From the NCBI GenBank assembly GCA_900557315.1, contig USSI01000065.1, forward strand, positions 1 to 7,354: DNA of 7,354 nt. Reading direction: 5' to 3'. A program made the position numbers and the translations under genes. Source of the stretch: an uncultured Butyricicoccus sp. Lineage in GTDB: Bacteria; Bacillota; Clostridia; Oscillospirales; Butyricicoccaceae. The notes below the pieces were generated by a model. The model was not told where the DNA came from, searched no databases, and saw only the letters and a program-made list of their open reading frames with translations. This document shows positions 5,011 to 7,354 of the stretch, one piece after another (the first letter of the stretch is position 1; every line of letters starts with the position of its first letter).

Positions 5011-6747
5011 CGCGGGCTGGTCGAAGTCGCCGCCGCCCTTGACCTGGGATTCGTAAATCTCCTGGTAAATGGCATTGGTCTTCAGCAGGTTTTCATGGGT
5101 GTCGAAGCCGTTGATGCGGCCTTCGTCCAGCACCAGAATCCGGTCGGCGCCCTCCACGCTCGAAATACGCTGGGCGATGATGATCTTTGTTGTGCCGGGG
5201 ATGCGCTCGGCAAAGGCGGCGCGGATTTTGGCGTCGGTCGCAGTATCGACCGCGCTGGTTGAATCGTCGAGGATCAGCACTCTCGGCTTTTTCAGCAGCG
5301 CGCGGGCGATACAGAGACGCTGCTTCTGGCCGCCGGACACATTTGCGCCGCCGCGTTCGATGCGGGTGTTGTAGCCGTCCGGCATGCGGTCGATAAATTC
5401 ATCCGCGCAGGCCGCCTTGCAGGCCTGGATGCATTCTTCTTCGGTTGCATCCGGATTGCCCCAGCGCAGGTTTTCCAGAATCGTGCCGGAAAACAGCGTA
5501 TTTTTCTGCAGGACGACCGAAACCTGGTTGCGCAGCACTTCCATATCGTACTGCCGCACATCCGTACCGCCAACGCAGACCGAGCCGTCGTCCACATCAT
5601 ACAGGCGGCAGATCAGGTTGACCAGGCTGCTCTTACCCGAACCGGTGCCGCCGATGACGCCGATGGTTTCGCCGGACCGGATGTGCAGGTCGATATCAGA
5701 CAGCGCGTTTTTGCCGCTGCCGTGTTTGTAGGAAAAGTTGACATGGTTAAAATCAATGCGGCCGTCCGGCACTTCCATCACAGGCTGCTCCGGATCGTGC
5801 AGGTCCGGGGTTTCGTCCAGCACTTCGCTGATACGGCGGATGCTCGCCATGGACATGCTTATCATAACGACGACCATGGACAGCATCATCAGGCTCATGA
5901 GCAGCGACATAATGTAGCTGAACAGGCTGGTCAGGTCGCCGGTGGACAGGCTGCCGCCCACGATAAAGTGCGCGCCCATCCAGGAGACCGCGATGATGCA
6001 GAAATACACTGCAACCATCATGGCGGGGTTGTTGAAAGCCAGCAGGCCTTCTGCCTTGACCGAAAGGCGGTACAGGTTATTCGAAGCGTTGGAAAATTTG
6101 GTGTTTTCATAATCCTCGCGGACAAACGCCTTTACCACACGGATTGCGGATACGTTTTCCTGCACGCTGGCATTCAGGTCATCGTATTTCTGGAAGACCT
6201 GATTAAAAATCTTCATGGTGACCACCATGATAACGCCGAGCACCACAATGAGGAACGCAACCGCGATCAGGAAGGTCAGGCTCATGGTAACGTTGATATA
6301 CAGGCACATCAGAAAACTGAAGATCAGGTTGAGCGGCGCACGGACTGCTACGCGGATGACCATCATAAACGCGTTCTGTACGTTGGTGATATCGGTCGTC
6401 ATGCGGGTGACAAGGCCTGGTACGCTGAACTTGTCGATATTGGAAAAGGAAAAGGTCTGGATGTTGGCATAGATGGACTCGCGCAGGTTGGCGGACAGGC
6501 CGGAAGCCGCGCTGGCAGCATATTTCCCTGCGGTTGCACCGAAAAACAGGCTGAGGAATGCCATTACGACCATCAGGATGCCGTAGCGGTAAACCGCAGG
6601 CATGCTGCTGGCCTGTAACCCCTGGTCAATGATTTTTGCCGTAATAAACGGAAGTAAAATCTCCATGACCACCTCGAGCGCGGTCAGGCCGATGCAGAGC
6701 AGGGTGTCCTTTTTATACTGCCTGAGTTGATGCATCACTTTTCTCAT
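5008..6747 (-). CDS. ABC exporter half-transporter, degenerate-site subunit of a heterodimer
   Basis: This 579-residue protein has six membrane helices (about residues 15-300) followed by an ATPase domain (about 330-570). Motifs are Walker A GGTGSGKS (366-373), Q-loop Q414, a normal signature VSGGQ (470-474), and Walker B LILDD (491-495), in which D495 replaces the catalytic glutamate. The H-loop histidine is Q526 (IIIAQRISS). Its own ATP site should therefore hydrolyse poorly, while its intact signature completes the active site of the partner. The pattern is that of TM287, LmrC and BmrC subunits, so it is expected to work as a heterodimer with the next gene. The chosen start has AGGAGG (6757-6762) nine bases upstream; a second ATG at 6735 is too far from it. 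The gene starts inside the end of the regulator gene. Substrate unknown. Confidence 0.95.
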   Translation of the reverse strand: MRKVMHQLRQYKKDTLLCIGLTALEVVMEILLPFITAKIIDQGLQASSMPAVYRYGILMVVMAFLSLFFGATAGKYAASAASGLSANLRESIYANIQTFSFSNIDKFSVPGLVTRMTTDITNVQNAFMMVIRVAVRAPLNLIFSFLMCLYINVTMSLTFLIAVAFLIVVLGVIMVVTMKIFNQVFQKYDDLNASVQENVSAIRVVKAFVREDYENTKFSNASNNLYRLSVKAEGLLAFNNPAMMVAVYFCIIAVSWMGAHFIVGGSLSTGDLTSLFSYIMSLLMSLMMLSMVVVMISMSMASIRRISEVLDETPDLHDPEQPVMEVPDGRIDFNHVNFSYKHGSGKNALSDIDLHIRSGETIGVIGGTGSGKSSLVNLICRLYDVDDGSVCVGGTDVRQYDMEVLRNQVSVVLQKNTLFSGTILENLRWGNPDATEEECIQACKAACADEFIDRMPDGYNTRIERGGANVSGGQKQRLCIARALLKKPRVLILDDSTSAVDTATDAKIRAAFAERIPGTTKIIIAQRISSVEGADRILVLDEGRINGFDTHENLLKTNAIYQEIYESQVKGGGDFDQPA

Positions 6748-7210
6748 GCACGGATGCCTCCTTCTGTTGACTGGTATTTAACTGGTTGAGCTTGTGCAGC
6801 ATTTTGTGCTGCAGATGTTCCATGGCAAGCAGCTCTGCGGACGTGAAATTCATGTCCAGCCAGGCCTGTGCCTTCCGGTTTTCCTCAGAAAGCCGCTGCA
6901 GCATTTGCTCGCCGTTTTCGGTCCCATACAGGAGCTTGCGCCGGTCATCGCCCCGGCAGGGCTCGGCCCGCACATAGCCCTTTTCCCGTAGCTGTTTAAT
7001 TAGCTGGGAAAGGGTTGCCTTGGAATAGCCATATGCATGGTGGATCGCCGTCAGCGAAGTGCCGGTATCGTTATGGCACAGGATGTACAGCAGCACCTGG
7101 GACTGGCAGCCGGTCAAATGCTCTTTTGCCATTGTGCGGTTGGCCCATAATTCAAGCTGGATGCCGATCTGCCGGTTGTTCCGCGCCAGTGTACCGATAT
7201 CCATTGCCAT
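6713..7210 (-). CDS. MarR-family transcriptional regulator
   Basis: This 165-residue DNA-binding protein most likely represses its own operon and releases DNA when a substrate of the adjacent pump binds. The winged helix-turn-helix covers about residues 33-105: the recognition region is YGYSKATLSQLIKQLREKGY (60-79) and the wing carries the family's DDRRK motif (88-92). Helices before and after it should form the dimer interface. A polar tail after about residue 145, rich in Q, S, E and K, looks disordered and coincides with the 35-base overlap with the next gene. Two in-frame ATG codons lie at 7210 and 7204. AGGAGG at 7221-7226 is ten bases from the first, which is preferred. The ligand is unknown. 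Confidence 0.92.
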   Translation of the reverse strand: MAMDIGTLARNNRQIGIQLELWANRTMAKEHLTGCQSQVLLYILCHNDTGTSLTAIHHAYGYSKATLSQLIKQLREKGYVRAEPCRGDDRRKLLYGTENGEQMLQRLSEENRKAQAWLDMNFTSAELLAMEHLQHKMLHKLNQLNTSQQKEASVHEKSDASTQAV

Positions 7211-7265
7211 GTGTTCTCCGCCTCCTTTCGATCGTTCGGAGCAAAACTTTTTTCTTCCTTACTTT

Positions 7266-7294
7266 TTTATAGCACAGTTTTTCTTGCCTGTGAA
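7266..7294 (-). promoter_or_regulatory. Promoter of the marR-ABC operon
   Basis: On the minus strand the -35 is TTCACA (7294-7289), one base from TTGACA. The spacer is exactly 17 bases. The -10 is TATAAA (7271-7266), one base from TATAAT, and is preceded by TGC as in an extended -10. RNA should start near 7259, leaving a leader of about 49 bases with the AGGAGG before the regulator ATG. This is the best promoter in the window. Confidence 0.75.
7273..7292. promoter_or_regulatory. Candidate operator inside the promoter spacer
   Basis: CACAG (7273-7277) and CTGTG (7288-7292) form an inverted repeat spanning 20 bases, which fits the footprint of a MarR dimer. It covers the spacer between -10 and -35 and part of the -35 itself. 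A repressor bound here would block RNA polymerase. The role is inferred from position and symmetry. Confidence 0.4.
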
Positions 7295-7312
7295 ATTCAA
7301 ATATGCTATCAT
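7284..7312 (+). promoter_or_regulatory. Possible divergent promoter facing out of the window
   Basis: TTGCCT (7284-7289), a 17-base spacer and TATCAT (7307-7312) make a moderate sigma-A-type promoter on the plus strand. Its -35 touches that of the marR promoter. RNA would start near 7319. An ATG at 7322 is open to the window edge, but its AAAGG lies directly against it, so a real gene more likely begins further right. Confidence 0.4.
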
Positions 7313-7332
7313 CTATAAAGGATGTTTATAGC
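7305..7332. promoter_or_regulatory. Second imperfect inverted repeat near the divergent promoters
   Basis: GCTATCATC (7305-7313) faces GATGTTTATAGC (7321-7332). The arms match except for three extra bases in the right arm. It overlaps the -10 of the outward promoter and lies upstream of the marR -35. It may be a second operator; the three-base insertion weakens the case. Confidence 0.3.
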
Positions 7333-7354
7333 TTTTCTGCATTCTACAAAAATA

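Noticed and set aside
3176..5056. A 626-codon plus-strand open frame covering the second exporter gene
   Set aside because: It is the exact antisense of a well-supported ABC exporter, has a histidine, aspartate and valine-rich composition typical of antisense frames in GC-rich genes, and shows no recognisable domain.
5683..6618. A 311-codon plus-strand frame inside the first exporter gene
   Set aside because: Antisense to the membrane domain; rich in histidine, aspartate and glutamine because hydrophobic codons are read in reverse. No independent support.
1..7354. A hidden novel system such as a CRISPR array, retron, toxin-antitoxin pair or structured RNA
   Set aside because: No regularly spaced repeats, reverse transcriptase motifs, paired small genes or complex conserved-looking RNA folds were found. 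Gene content is a common insertion sequence, a sugar-type dehydrogenase and an efflux operon.

Overview
The window looks like chromosomal DNA from a moderately GC-rich Gram-positive anaerobe, most likely a gut clostridium of the Oscillospirales type. This is inferred from the strong AGGAGG ribosome binding sites, the protein families and the codon use; no marker gene settles the taxonomy. It holds four intact genes plus a transposase, two gene remnants, several terminators and one divergent promoter region. Everything except the transposase lies on the minus strand.

Region 1 (about 55-1532, plus strand) is an insertion sequence of the IS256/Mutator family. It has a full-length DDE transposase, imperfect terminal inverted repeats and a terminator-like hairpin after the gene. 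A strong hairpin upstream hides the transposase ribosome binding site.

Region 2 (about 1533-3030, minus strand) is what remains of a sugar or inositol catabolic locus. It contains one intact Gfo/Idh/MocA-family (IolG-like) dehydrogenase. Directly upstream is a frameshifted C-terminal fragment of an IolE-like inosose dehydratase. Downstream is a 47-codon reading frame of unknown status, followed by the IS. The locus therefore appears truncated at its upstream end and bordered by a mobile element downstream. Any promoter of the original operon has gone with the missing sequence.

Region 3 (3034-7320, minus strand) is a compact operon: a MarR-family regulator, then two half-size ABC exporters. 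The regulator overlaps the first exporter gene by 35 bases, and the two exporter genes are 17 bases apart. The ATPase motifs are degenerate in a reciprocal way, as in heterodimeric exporters of the TM287/288, LmrCD and BmrCD type, so the two proteins should form one asymmetric pump. The promoter upstream of marR is close to consensus, carries an inverted repeat in its spacer, and overlaps a possible outward-facing promoter for a gene beyond the right edge. This is the usual layout of a self-regulated drug-efflux operon. The operon ends in two strong hairpins.

I see no CRISPR array, phage gene, toxin-antitoxin pair, tRNA, rRNA or evident new defence system. The most interesting points are the shielded ribosome binding site of the transposase, the decayed iolE remnant with its orphaned dehydrogenase, the glutamate at an expected aspartate position in that dehydrogenase, and the marR promoter architecture.
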